Source: a virus. From it: a stretch of DNA of 47,832 nucleotides. Positions 41,220-47,178 of this stretch are shown here, in pieces; within the stretch, counting starts at the first letter, position 1, and every line of letters begins with the position of its first letter. The stretch is taken from positions 1 through 47,832 of IMG/VR virus record IMGVR_UViG_3300017605_000092. One strand, written 5' to 3'. The notes beneath the pieces are model-generated. The model was given only the letters and a program-made list of their open reading frames with translations, searched no databases and was not told the DNA's origin. A program made the translations under genes and the position numbers.

Positions 41220-41894
41220 GTGATCAAGCCAGAAGTCGAGCCTGCTTCAGGGAGTTTTCAAGTGACTGCGTACAGCAGAGAAGACGATCTGGTCTTGGCA
41301 CTAAAGTTCGCCAACTACGCAATGGCCAGTGGTGGCCGATTTGATCTGATGGCTGGAGTTGACGCAGAAGAGTCTGCGATTTCTACAGCACATCAGGTCA
41401 CAGAGGTCGCTGATGTGTACGTAGCCTGGCTGCGTCGAGTTAAGACCGCCACTCTGACGCTAGTAGCAATTGAGGAAATGGATACGGGCGAGAGTGTCTC
41501 GGCCCAACTAACATCGGAAGGTGCAGCAGTGACGAACATCGACACCAGCCAGCAGGCACGCTACACGGTTACCGCCAAGGACGACCGTGGCTTTGCCGCT
41601 GACTACGCTCTGGCCGCTCGTGCAAGCGACTCAACCGTTGTAACCGTGACCTACCTCAACGTAGGTGACGAGGGCAATACCTCCAACGGTACCGCCACTG
41701 AGACCGACCAGCTTGTGGCCGCGTTCGCGGGCACCCTGGGCACCAGCACGGTTGAGGTCTTCGACCCAGCCGTACCTGACGTGGTTCTGGCCGCTGACAC
41801 GATCGTTGCCAACCCTGGCGCAGTCGCAGCAGCCGAGCTTGGCGCAGCAGTGATCGAGGAGATCCCAGCCCCACCGGCTCCTCCAGCCCCGTAG
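41220..41894 (+). CDS. Plus-strand Ig-like repeat protein with Pro/Ala tail
   Basis: The product (from MIKPEVEPASGSFQVTAYSR) has an alpha/beta N-terminal part (DDLVLALKFANYAMASGGRF) and a helical linker. A bacterial Ig-like beta-sandwich region follows (LTLVAIEEMDTGESVSAQLT; YTVTAKDDRGFAADYALAA), and the end is Pro/Ala-rich (IPAPPAPPAP). The GTG at 41220 has AGGAG 4 nt upstream. GTG at 41262 with GGGAG 7 nt upstream is an alternative start. Ig-like domains in phages usually decorate virions, so a plus-strand position among small genes is odd. A strong terminator follows. Confidence 0.6.
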   Translation: MIKPEVEPASGSFQVTAYSREDDLVLALKFANYAMASGGRFDLMAGVDAEESAISTAHQVTEVADVYVAWLRRVKTATLTLVAIEEMDTGESVSAQLTSEGAAVTNIDTSQQARYTVTAKDDRGFAADYALAARASDSTVVTVTYLNVGDEGNTSNGTATETDQLVAAFAGTLGTSTVEVFDPAVPDVVLAADTIVANPGAVAAAELGAAVIEEIPAPPAPPAP

Positions 41895-41933
41895 CCAGTC
41901 GGGGTCTGAAGCCCCCACTCACCACCACATAAA

Positions 41934-41980
41934 AACAGAGCAGGTCCGGATCTCCCGCAAGAGCCCGGACCTGCTCTGTT
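41934..41980. terminator. Strong bidirectional Rho-independent terminator
   Basis: A perfect 16-bp stem (AACAGAGCAGGTCCGG with its complement at 41965-41980) with a 15-base loop lies between two convergent genes. Toward the minus strand it is followed by TTTTTATG, and toward the plus strand by a short T run. It should stop transcription from both the Ig-like gene and the DUF2786 gene. Confidence 0.85.
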
Positions 41981-41984
41981 TCTG

Positions 41985-42740
41985 TCATCGGGTCGCGAGC
42001 GCCGGTCGACCGCTGCTCGACACGCTGTTGCCACCCAGGCTCGCCCGCATGCCCGCTGCGTAGCCCTGGTCCCGGCCCGAGCCGCTCAGGTTGCGCGGGG
42101 TGGCCTTGCCGAGGCTCGGGTACGCCTGGTCGTGCATGCGCTCGACATCGGCGTTCCGGTTGCGCAGGACCAGGTCGGTACCGGTACCAGCAGCGGCCAC
42201 GGCCTGCTTGGTGTTGCGCTGGAGACGGTGGTAGATCGCGTTAGCGAAGCCGGCCATCCACGACTTGCGGAAGCTGCGCTTGTTCTCCCACGGCATGACC
42301 TCGGCACTGGCCGCACCCAGGACCATCTGGTTCGAGAGCAGGTCGAAGAGGAACTCGATCCGCTCCAGGTCACTCTCGTAGGCGAAGATGTGCGCGGTGT
42401 AGGTGTAGCTCTGGTGGGTGCCCGAGCGCCGGTTGGACAGGACCACCATCTTGCCGCCGAGAGCGAGGGTGATGCAGGCCAGCAGCACGCGCTTGTCCAT
42501 CGCGTAGTTCTCGGGAATGGTGATCTTCTTGCTGGTGAGCTTGTCCTGGACCTCGCCCGCGTCAGCCAGCTTGGCCTGGTCAACCCGGTACTTGGTGATG
42601 AGTTCGGCGGCCTTCTCGTTGTAGGCGTTGGCCTCTTCCGTGTTGCCGATCTCGGCGGCAGACTGGGCCTTCATCAGAAGAGCCCGGACCTTGTTGAGCA
42701 TCTGGTCGTTGGTGTCGGGGGTCGGGGCGAAGTTGCTCAT
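41985..42740 (-). CDS. DUF2786 family protein
   Basis: The 251-residue product starts with the DUF2786 signature (MLNKVRALLMKAQSAAEIGN, then TEEANAYNEKAAELITKYRV, DQAKL). An alpha/beta middle follows (MDKRVLLACITLALGGKMVV, SDLERIEFLFDLLSNQM), then a helical segment (FRKSWMAGFANAIYHRLQRN). The family is frequent in actinobacterial genomes and phages; its role is unknown. The ATG at 42740 has GGAGGG 7 nt upstream; an ATG at 42755 is weaker. It has its own promoter at 42780-42808 and a terminator directly after its stop. Confidence 0.8.
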   Translation of the reverse strand: MSNFAPTPDTNDQMLNKVRALLMKAQSAAEIGNTEEANAYNEKAAELITKYRVDQAKLADAGEVQDKLTSKKITIPENYAMDKRVLLACITLALGGKMVVLSNRRSGTHQSYTYTAHIFAYESDLERIEFLFDLLSNQMVLGAASAEVMPWENKRSFRKSWMAGFANAIYHRLQRNTKQAVAAAGTGTDLVLRNRNADVERMHDQAYPSLGKATPRNLSGSGRDQGYAAGMRASLGGNSVSSSGRPALATR

Positions 42741-42779
42741 CTGAGTTCCCTCCATCGGGTCTTCCTCGGTGATGAGTCT

Positions 42780-42808
42780 ACTTTAGCAGACGCCTCAGGG
42801 AGCGTCAA
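42780..42808 (-). promoter_or_regulatory. Promoter TTGACG-N17-TAAAGT
   Basis: On the minus strand TTGACG (42808-42803), 17 bases and TAAAGT (42785-42780) precede the DUF2786 gene. The -35 lies within the last codons of the upstream gene. The core GCGTCTGCTAAAGTAGA and the following AGGAAGACCCGAT match the 37994 promoter and its leader. Confidence 0.7.
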
Positions 42809-43019
42809 CTACTTTTTCAGAGGCGAACTCGAAGCCTCGTGGCATGGTCCCCTTGACCAGGATCCGCTCTTCGGTGAAGGCGCCATGGTCATCCAAGACC
42901 TCAGCCCACCCCTGCATATCGTCGTAGATGCCACTGGCGATGGACTCTAGCTGAGCCTTGGTGTCATCGTTGTACCCAGGCCAGTCCTCCCAGTTGTAGT
43001 ACTCAGTCGTCGTCGTCAT
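42795..43019 (-). CDS. Small unknown protein (74 aa)
   Basis: The product starts MTTTTEYYNWEDWPGYNDDT and is acidic, with a central KAQLESIASGIYDDMQGW and an FEFASEKVV end. The ATG at 43019 lies within the last codons of the membrane protein gene (17-base overlap); its ribosome-binding site is weak. Function is unknown. Confidence 0.55.
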   Translation of the reverse strand: MTTTTEYYNWEDWPGYNDDTKAQLESIASGIYDDMQGWAEVLDDHGAFTEERILVKGTMPRGFEFASEKVVDAP

Positions 43020-43293
43020 GAAGCCTGATGGTTGGATCGAGGGTTGTTCCCCGCCTGCCGGTACCGGTGTCTCCAAAGCTGGTTGTGGCTGGCTCGTTGG
43101 GCTGACCCATGCTGTTATGAAACCCAGCCTGACGCTCTGCCCTGACATACTCCTCCTTGGTCACCTCACGCCACTGAGGCTCAAAGATCGAATCTGAGAG
43201 CCAGAATCGGTCATCCATCTGACCTGCCTTCATGTTGTTGCTGGCCCAGATGACCAGACCAATCACAAGCAGGACTATCCCTGCACCTACCAC
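43003..43293 (-). CDS. Small membrane protein (96 aa)
   Basis: The product has one N-terminal transmembrane helix (GAGIVLLVIGLVIWAS) and a polar, probably cytoplasmic, tail (DRFWLSDSIFEPQWREVTKE) ending in HDDDD. The GTG at 43293 is two bases after the tRNA 3' end. The start is uncertain, because no ribosome-binding site fits next to the tRNA. Confidence 0.55.
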   Translation of the reverse strand: MVGAGIVLLVIGLVIWASNNMKAGQMDDRFWLSDSIFEPQWREVTKEEYVRAERQAGFHNSMGQPNEPATTSFGDTGTGRRGTTLDPTIRLHDDDD

Positions 43294-43294
43294 G

Positions 43295-43377
43295 CGGAAG
43301 CTAAAGGAGTCGAACCCTCAAGTTTTACCTCGGCCTGGTTTTCAAGACCAGTTGCGGTCCACACCGCGCTAGCTTCC
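43295..43377 (-). tRNA. tRNA-Ser (anticodon UGA)
   Basis: The 83-nt minus-strand sequence folds as a class II tRNA. It has a perfect 7-bp acceptor GGAAGCT/AGCTTCC with discriminator G (a serine identity base), D stem GCGG/CCGC, and anticodon stem CTGGT/ACCAG with loop CTTGAAA, giving UGA. A long variable arm (AGGT/ACTT) is present, as is a T arm GTTCGA with two G-U pairs. No CCA is encoded. It would read UCA and other UCN codons, used more often in this phage than in a GC-rich host. It sits between two small genes with no spare bases. Confidence 0.85.
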
Positions 43378-43381
43378 TCTG

Positions 43382-43669
43382 CTAAACCAAACCAGGAGGA
43401 GGATGAGGAGGGTAGACCTCCGACGAATCTCTCTCCAGCCTGGATCTCTCCATCGCCCTTCTGAGCCTAGATTCTTCCACCTGGTCAGCTTGCACATCAA
43501 GCACGTTACCTTGCGCGATGAGCAACGCTGACAACTCAAGATCTACTACTACTGATTTTGTAGATGGTTTAGGGGTCAGGTAGATGATACTGACCCCACA
43601 ACCGTCTCTGTATTTGCAGCCCCATGAGTCATGCATCAGGCGCTCATGGCCACATGGGCAGTGGGTCAC
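43382..43669 (-). CDS. Small Cys-rich protein (95 aa)
   Basis: The product begins with a zinc-binding-like element (MTHCPCGHERLMHDSWGCKY, then RDGCG) and continues as a helical region (LLIAQGNVLDVQADQVEESR). It ends Pro-rich (PPHPPPGLV). The GTG at 43669 overlaps the upstream TGA (GTGA) with AAGG before it. Function is unknown. Confidence 0.6.
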   Translation of the reverse strand: MTHCPCGHERLMHDSWGCKYRDGCGVSIIYLTPKPSTKSVVVDLELSALLIAQGNVLDVQADQVEESRLRRAMERSRLERDSSEVYPPHPPPGLV

Positions 43670-44112
43670 AGGCCCTTCGACTCCGGAGGAACAACCTCGT
43701 AGGTCGGGAGCGGCTGGTACTGGTACGGAGGAGCCGAAGGCACCGATGGAGGCATCGGGACCGGAGTGGTCGGGTAGGTCTGTGAGCCGTTGTTGTTGTA
43801 CGGCGAGAACTGGATGCTCGACGAAGCTGAGTTGAGCATGTTCATCAGCTTGTCGATGTGCTCCCGAAGCGCACGGATCTCGTTGTCACGCCGCTCGATC
43901 TCCTTGCGAGCGTCTTCCAGAGTACGCTGAAGATCGTTGCGAGCCTGGTTGAGTTCGACCTGAACCTGAGCGAGCTTCTGGAAGTGATCCAGCAGATCGG
44001 TCTGTCGCGCGTTGGTGACGGCCTCCACGATGTTGTTGACCAGCATCTTGGCCTGATCTTCGGTCATGGACACGGCCTTCTGGCCGGGCGTCCAGTTCCA
44101 ATCGGTTCCCAC
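43666..44112 (-). CDS. Coiled-coil protein with Pro-rich tail (148 aa)
   Basis: A long helix (about residues 15-95: LVNNIVEAVTNARQTDLLDH; LAQVQVELNQARNDLQRTLE; DARKEIERRDNEIRALREHI) forms a clear coiled coil. A Pro/Tyr/Gln-rich disordered end follows (PPSVPSAPPYQYQPLPTYEV). The GTG at 44112 has AAGGAG 8-10 nt upstream. It may be an oligomerising scaffold or binding partner; function is unknown. Confidence 0.65.
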   Translation of the reverse strand: MGTDWNWTPGQKAVSMTEDQAKMLVNNIVEAVTNARQTDLLDHFQKLAQVQVELNQARNDLQRTLEDARKEIERRDNEIRALREHIDKLMNMLNSASSSIQFSPYNNNGSQTYPTTPVPMPPSVPSAPPYQYQPLPTYEVVPPESKGL

Positions 44113-44180
44113 GATTCTCTCTCCTTCGGTTTTGGGATATCCCCAACTTCAGTATCAACGGTAACACAAGTCTTATGGTT

Positions 44181-44204
44181 CCGATAGGACTCACCCGCTA
44201 TCGG
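44181..44204 (-). other. Hairpin CCGATAG/CTATCGG
   Basis: A 7-bp stem with a 10-base loop lies in the 44113-44269 spacer upstream of the coiled-coil gene. A -10-like TACTGA with TG one base upstream follows at about 44140, without a clear -35. The remainder of the spacer holds nothing I can interpret. Confidence 0.35.
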
Positions 44205-44269
44205 AGTTCGTGCCCCTACTGGCCGGTCTCCAGGTCTCCACTCTGAAGCTGAGTCGCCAGGTCAGTGCA

Positions 44270-44404
44270 CTATACGCCTGTTACGGTCTTCTTGGCCTTG
44301 CGAGGGAATCTGCGTCCAGCCTTCCAGCCCCCGAAGAGACCGACGACCAGGAAGACTCCGTTCCAGATCCACTCAGTGGTACTGGGGTTGGTGAAGTGAA
44401 TCAT
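44270..44404 (-). CDS. Tiny membrane protein (44 aa)
   Basis: The gene encodes MIHFTNPSTTEWIWNGVFLV, continuing VGLFGGWKAGRRFPRKAKKT to a TAG at 44270. A single hydrophobic helix (WIWNGVFLVVGLFGGW) is followed by a strongly basic tail, a typical small membrane protein with the tail inside. The ATG at 44404 follows GGAGG by 5-6 bases and sits right after the previous stop. Function is unknown. A holin-like role is possible but unsupported. Confidence 0.65.
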   Translation of the reverse strand: MIHFTNPSTTEWIWNGVFLVVGLFGGWKAGRRFPRKAKKTVTGV

Positions 44405-44644
44405 CTAAGCCTCCGCTAGTTCGACGTTGAGATTGACACCCTTCGCGGTGAGGTACTCGCTCGCAAGCCGGAAGTGGGCGTCAGTGTTGCCTCCCCACGT
44501 GCCGGGGAAGAGTCCAGGGAAGCCTGGGATACGGTCACGAACGGCTCCAGGCGCGTAACCGATCCGCGTGCCGTCGCTGAAGTAAACGAACCCGAACTGG
44601 GTCTCTTCGTCCCCACGGTTGTCTCGGTACGCCACCTTGATCAT
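44405..44644 (-). CDS. Small unknown protein (79 aa)
   Basis: The product is beta-rich at the N-terminus (KVAYRDNRGDEETQFGFVYF) with a helix near the C-terminus (AHFRLASEYLTAKGVNLNV). The ATG at 44644 overlaps the upstream gene's stop (ATGA) and has GAGG about 10 nt before it. No family is recognised. Confidence 0.6.
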   Translation of the reverse strand: MIKVAYRDNRGDEETQFGFVYFSDGTRIGYAPGAVRDRIPGFPGLFPGTWGGNTDAHFRLASEYLTAKGVNLNVELAEA

Positions 44645-44991
44645 GATACTGAAACCTCTTCCTCGTAAGGGATCTTGTTCCCGTCCACGGGGGTGTTGTG
44701 CGCGAACTCGCTGAACGCGAAGTCACGGAGCCGAAGCAACCAACTAGGCCACTTCTCTGAGTTCCACAGATGGATGGTGGGGATCTCCATGAACCGCTCG
44801 CTGAGGGCGCCGTTCTTGAGCACCACACAGCCACGGACCGTCACCATGACGAACTTGCCGTCGGTGAACTGGAAGATCGCTGAACACGGAGAGAGGGTCC
44901 ACTGCTTGTACTTGATCGTTGGTGCACCCTCCACGGAGTACCACCTGGTGGCCTGAGTGAGGTTGCGAGTGTTCTCGAACTGGATAGGCAT
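44641..44991 (-). CDS. Small unknown protein (116 aa)
   Basis: The product has alternating beta strands and a Trp-rich middle (KYKQWTLSPCSAIFQFTDGK; FVMVTVRGCVVLKNGALSER; HLWNSEKWPSWLLRLRDFAF). It resembles a small enzyme-like or binding domain, with no family certain. The ATG at 44991 has GAGGAG 7 nt upstream. Confidence 0.6.
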   Translation of the reverse strand: MPIQFENTRNLTQATRWYSVEGAPTIKYKQWTLSPCSAIFQFTDGKFVMVTVRGCVVLKNGALSERFMEIPTIHLWNSEKWPSWLLRLRDFAFSEFAHNTPVDGNKIPYEEEVSVS

Positions 44992-45001
44992 GACGCGCTC
45001 C

Positions 45002-45166
45002 TCAGCGCTCAGTGGGCCAGTAAAGACAAGTGCAGTCGCGACGCTCGCAGCCGTTGCCGGGGAGGTGATCCTCGGCCTCCATACCGCCGTGACGGCAGGT
45101 ACAGTTGTGGTCTGGCGCTTCCTGCTCTGGGTTCACTTTGGCCCTCCCGTATCGGGACTTGCTCAC
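45002..45166 (-). CDS. Small Cys-rich protein with leaderless start (54 aa)
   Basis: The product (MSKSRYGRAKVNPEQEAPDH, then NCTCRHGG, and GCERRDCTCLYW) has several Cys/His pairs and is probably zinc-binding. The GTG at 45166 lies 7 nt after the -10 TACTGT of a good promoter, so its mRNA should be leaderless. A longer in-frame reading to 45232 would cross the promoter. Function is unknown. Confidence 0.6.
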   Translation of the reverse strand: MSKSRYGRAKVNPEQEAPDHNCTCRHGGMEAEDHLPGNGCERRDCTCLYWPTER

Positions 45167-45173
45167 TGTCACT

Positions 45174-45201
45174 ACAGTATCAGGAGCATACGCAAAGTCA
45201 A
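45174..45201 (-). promoter_or_regulatory. Leaderless promoter TTGACT-N16-TACTGT
   Basis: On the minus strand TTGACT (45201-45196), 16 bases and an extended -10 (TGATACTGT; hexamer 45179-45174) precede GTG at 45166 by 7 nt. No ribosome-binding site is present, as expected for a leaderless start. Confidence 0.7.
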
Positions 45202-45212
45202 GCCCTGTTTTT

Positions 45213-45482
45213 TCAGTCAAACTCTCTGACACTGCTCACCTCATGATCGTACCGAAGCGTCCTGGGCTCTTCCCCTGGAGACATGTCCAGACCAGCCTGT
45301 ATGCGCTGCTCGGCTGCCTTCACCTTCGCCTCGTTGCCCTCGGCCAGGTACCAGATCATGGCGTACATCTCCCTGATCGTCTCGTAGGCATCACCGAGGT
45401 TCTCAGCAGCGATCATCATGTGACGTGGGTTGCGGAGCATCCCCGTGCGCTCGTTGACCGCGTGGTAGTAGGAGCCGGCCAC
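45213..45482 (-). CDS. Small helical protein (89 aa)
   Basis: The product (AGSYYHAVNERTGMLRNPRH, then a helix AENLGDAYETIREMYAMIWY and EGNEAKVKAAEQRIQAGLDM) is mostly helical. The GTG at 45482 overlaps the upstream stop (TAGTG); a GTG at 45515 is an alternative that adds 11 residues. Function is unknown. Confidence 0.55.
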   Translation of the reverse strand: MAGSYYHAVNERTGMLRNPRHMMIAAENLGDAYETIREMYAMIWYLAEGNEAKVKAAEQRIQAGLDMSPGEEPRTLRYDHEVSSVREFD

Positions 45483-45829
45483 TACTGCACCGGACCTCTC
45501 TGGTTCTTCCGACACTCGTCGACCAGAACCTTGGAAGGGTAGAACACGGCCTGCTTGATCATTGACTCGGTTGGCATGAACCGATCCGCGAACAGATCAG
45601 CAACACCAAGGCGTATCGCCGAGATCGTGGCTTCCAGGTCAGAGATCTGTCGCTGGTAGCTCTCGATGAGTGCTCCGGTTGTGTTCTGGTAATCCACAAG
45701 GTTCGCGTGCATCAGTTTGGCCAGAAGGGCATTCGCATCGTCTGGTGTCTTAACGTCCTCAATGCCTTCAAGAACTACTCTGGCCGACTCATCCATTTCC
45801 TCAGGCATGCGCCATCGATCTCCACTCAT
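45482..45829 (-). CDS. Small helical protein (115 aa)
   Basis: The product is helical with coiled-coil potential in the middle (LVDYQNTTGALIESYQRQIS; DLEATISAIRLGVADLFADR). The ATG at 45829 lies 29 bases inside the HAD gene in another frame; no strong ribosome-binding site is visible and a later ATG is possible. Function is unknown. Confidence 0.55.
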   Translation of the reverse strand: MSGDRWRMPEEMDESARVVLEGIEDVKTPDDANALLAKLMHANLVDYQNTTGALIESYQRQISDLEATISAIRLGVADLFADRFMPTESMIKQAVFYPSKVLVDECRKNQRGPVQ

Positions 45830-46322
45830 CAGCCCACTGGAAAGCTATCCCTGCCAGTCGGGCACATGTCTCATCTTCGTCACGGTCACCGACCATAAGA
45901 GCCATATATGGCGGGTAGTACTCACCCTCGTACTCATGGGTCAGGTCTATCGCCTGCTCAATGATCAGTCCGGGCTTAGGCTTGCGGCACCAACAGTTAG
46001 CCATCTCCAAGTCTTGGGCATCGGGGTGATGCGAGCACCATTGGATCCGATCGAACAGACCACTGCACTGCCTAGCTGTCTCCATCATCGCGGCTCTGAC
46101 CAACTCCGTGGTCACGTACCCGAGCGCGATGCCACCCTGGTTCGAGCACCCGATGATCCTTCCGCCCGCGACTTTCCAACGCCTCATCATCGTGACTGCA
46201 TCTGGAAAAACACGAACGTCCTCTGGTCCGTTGACGAACTTGCCGAGAGGATCATCCTTGCCCTCGCGTACTGTCCCATCAAGATCGAGACAGAGCAGGG
46301 GAACAGCTAGTCGCTCGATCAA
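45801..46322 (-). CDS. HAD-superfamily phosphatase
   Basis: The 173-residue product carries the HAD motifs: motif I LCLDLDGTVRE (nucleophile Asp near residue 13), motif II region IIGCSNQGGIALG, a CWCRKPKPGLI segment typical of the HisB-N / GmhB phosphatase branch (the CxC also binds zinc in that branch), and motif IV YMALMVGDRDEDETCARLAG. It likely removes phosphate from a small molecule or nucleic acid end. The TTG at 46322 with GGAAGGTG 8 nt upstream is preferred; it overlaps the preceding stop. Confidence 0.85.
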   Translation of the reverse strand: MIERLAVPLLCLDLDGTVREGKDDPLGKFVNGPEDVRVFPDAVTMMRRWKVAGGRIIGCSNQGGIALGYVTTELVRAAMMETARQCSGLFDRIQWCSHHPDAQDLEMANCWCRKPKPGLIIEQAIDLTHEYEGEYYPPYMALMVGDRDEDETCARLAGIAFQWADEWRSMAHA

Positions 46323-46513
46323 TTGATGTTCACCTTCCGCATTTCGCCATTTACGACAGCCCACATCCTATAAGGGTACCGACCGTGCTCATCGTAGAAC
46401 TTCTTGGCCACGGCGGTCATGTAGGCGAAGTCCCTGTACAAGTACGGGTACAACTTACCGCGCTCGTTGAACAGGACACCCCAGTGGTATTTGTCTGTTT
46501 GTTCCTCTGTCAC
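46319..46513 (-). CDS. Small unknown protein with leaderless start (64 aa)
   Basis: The product (MTEEQTDKYHWGVLFNERGK, YPYLYRDFAYMTAVAKKFYD) is a compact alpha/beta protein with many aromatics. The GTG at 46513 lies 7 nt after the -10 TAGAGT of the promoter at 46521-46548, with no ribosome-binding site. It is the first gene of the minus-strand small-gene operon and is coupled to the HAD gene. Confidence 0.6.
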   Translation of the reverse strand: MTEEQTDKYHWGVLFNERGKLYPYLYRDFAYMTAVAKKFYDEHGRYPYRMWAVVNGEMRKVNIN

Positions 46514-46520
46514 GGACTCC

Positions 46521-46548
46521 ACTCTAGCACAACCTAGAGAGACATCAA
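46521..46548 (-). promoter_or_regulatory. Leaderless promoter TTGATG-N16-TAGAGT (minus strand)
   Basis: TTGATG (46548-46543), 16 bases and TAGAGT (46526-46521) precede GTG at 46513 by 7 nt. The spacer has CTCTCTAGGTT, as in the 40475 promoter. It is back to back with the plus-strand promoter at 46555. Confidence 0.65.
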
Positions 46549-46554
46549 GCCCCC

Positions 46555-46583
46555 TTGCGGACAACCGACACGGGACGTAGGAT
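46555..46583 (+). promoter_or_regulatory. Leaderless promoter TTGCGG-N17-TAGGAT (plus strand)
   Basis: TTGCGG (46555-46560), 17 bases and TAGGAT (46578-46583) precede an ATG at 46591 by 7 nt. Together with the minus-strand promoter it makes a compact divergent control region of about 80 bases. Confidence 0.6.
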
Positions 46584-46590
46584 GGCAGAC

Positions 46591-46776
46591 ATGGCATGGC
46601 TTAACAAGATCGACACCCACGTGTGCTGTCCGCCACGCGAGGAGATCGTTGATGGGCTGGTGGCCGAAGACAGCAGAAGGCAATGCGATGATCCAGGGTG
46701 CCGAAAAGTCTGGAAAGTCAAAGGCAGCAAGTGGGACGGTTGGCAGTTCGTGGAGGTAGGGGGAAATGGGAGATGA
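46591..46776 (+). CDS. Small CC/CxxxxC protein (61 aa)
   Basis: The product (MAWLNKIDTHVCCPPREEIV; RRQCDDPGCRKVWKVKG) has two cysteine clusters and is probably zinc-binding. The ATG at 46591 is chosen because of the promoter spacing; an in-frame ATG at 46582 overlaps the -10 box. It begins a plus-strand operon of small genes. Confidence 0.55.
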   Translation: MAWLNKIDTHVCCPPREEIVDGLVAEDSRRQCDDPGCRKVWKVKGSKWDGWQFVEVGGNGR

Positions 46777-46972
46777 GTGCCCCTCGGGCAAGATCGCTTA
46801 CGCCTCCCCTCAGGATGCCTGGGTAGCTGTAAATAGGATCCGTCGTCGCTCCTCAAAGTCTCTGACCGGCGACACAAACAGGAGAAAACCACAGAGACCA
46901 CACAAATGTGACGACTGTGGACTTTGGCATACAACATCTAATCCGGGCAAGAAGCCAGCGGACAGAAAGTAG
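46766..46972 (+). CDS. Small zinc-finger protein (68 aa)
   Basis: The product (CPSGKIAYASPQDAWVAVNR; RPHKCDDCGLWHTTS) resembles a small basic protein with a C-terminal CxxC-x3-H zinc element, common in actinobacterial phages. The ATG at 46766 has AGGGGGAA and GGAGG upstream. It may be a DNA- or RNA-binding accessory protein. Confidence 0.7.
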   Translation: MGDECPSGKIAYASPQDAWVAVNRIRRRSSKSLTGDTNRRKPQRPHKCDDCGLWHTTSNPGKKPADRK

Positions 46973-47178
46973 TGGTGCGCATGACCAAGATGAAGATGCC
47001 AACCGAGGAAGATGAGCTACTAACGCCAGGAGAAGTCGCAAGTCTCTTCAAAGTTGATCCGAAGACTGTGACTCGCTGGGCTCACACCGGTAAGCTTCCT
47101 TCCATCACTACACCTGGCGGGCACAAGCGTTTCCGTAGATCAGTCGTCAAGAAGTTTCTTGAATCTGATGATGATTAA
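46972..47178 (+). CDS. BldC-like MerR-family regulator
   Basis: The 68-residue product contains LLTPGEVASLFKVDPKTVTR, then WAHTGKLPSITTPGGHKRFR, then RSVVKKFLES. This is almost the consensus of Streptomyces BldC (LLTPAEVA.MFRVDPKTVTRWAKAGKL, then GGHRRYRE), a small winged-helix MerR-like regulator that binds direct repeats and controls entry into development. The start is GTG at 46972 (TAGTG overlap); ATG at 46981 is an alternative. The phage copy may bind host BldC sites or its own promoters. Confidence 0.85.
   Translation: MVRMTKMKMPTEEDELLTPGEVASLFKVDPKTVTRWAHTGKLPSITTPGGHKRFRRSVVKKFLESDDD

Noticed and set aside
42132-42950. Plus-strand frame of 272 codons opposite the DUF2786 gene
   Set aside because: It runs through the promoter region and against a recognised family on the other strand, with no start signal.
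43382-43400. Attachment site at the tRNA end
   Set aside because: No integrase, direct repeats or duplicated tRNA 3' end are visible in the window.
44200-44285. Possible second tRNA (GGAGTTCGTGCC-like T arm)
   Set aside because: The T-loop consensus is broken and no acceptor or anticodon stem can be formed.
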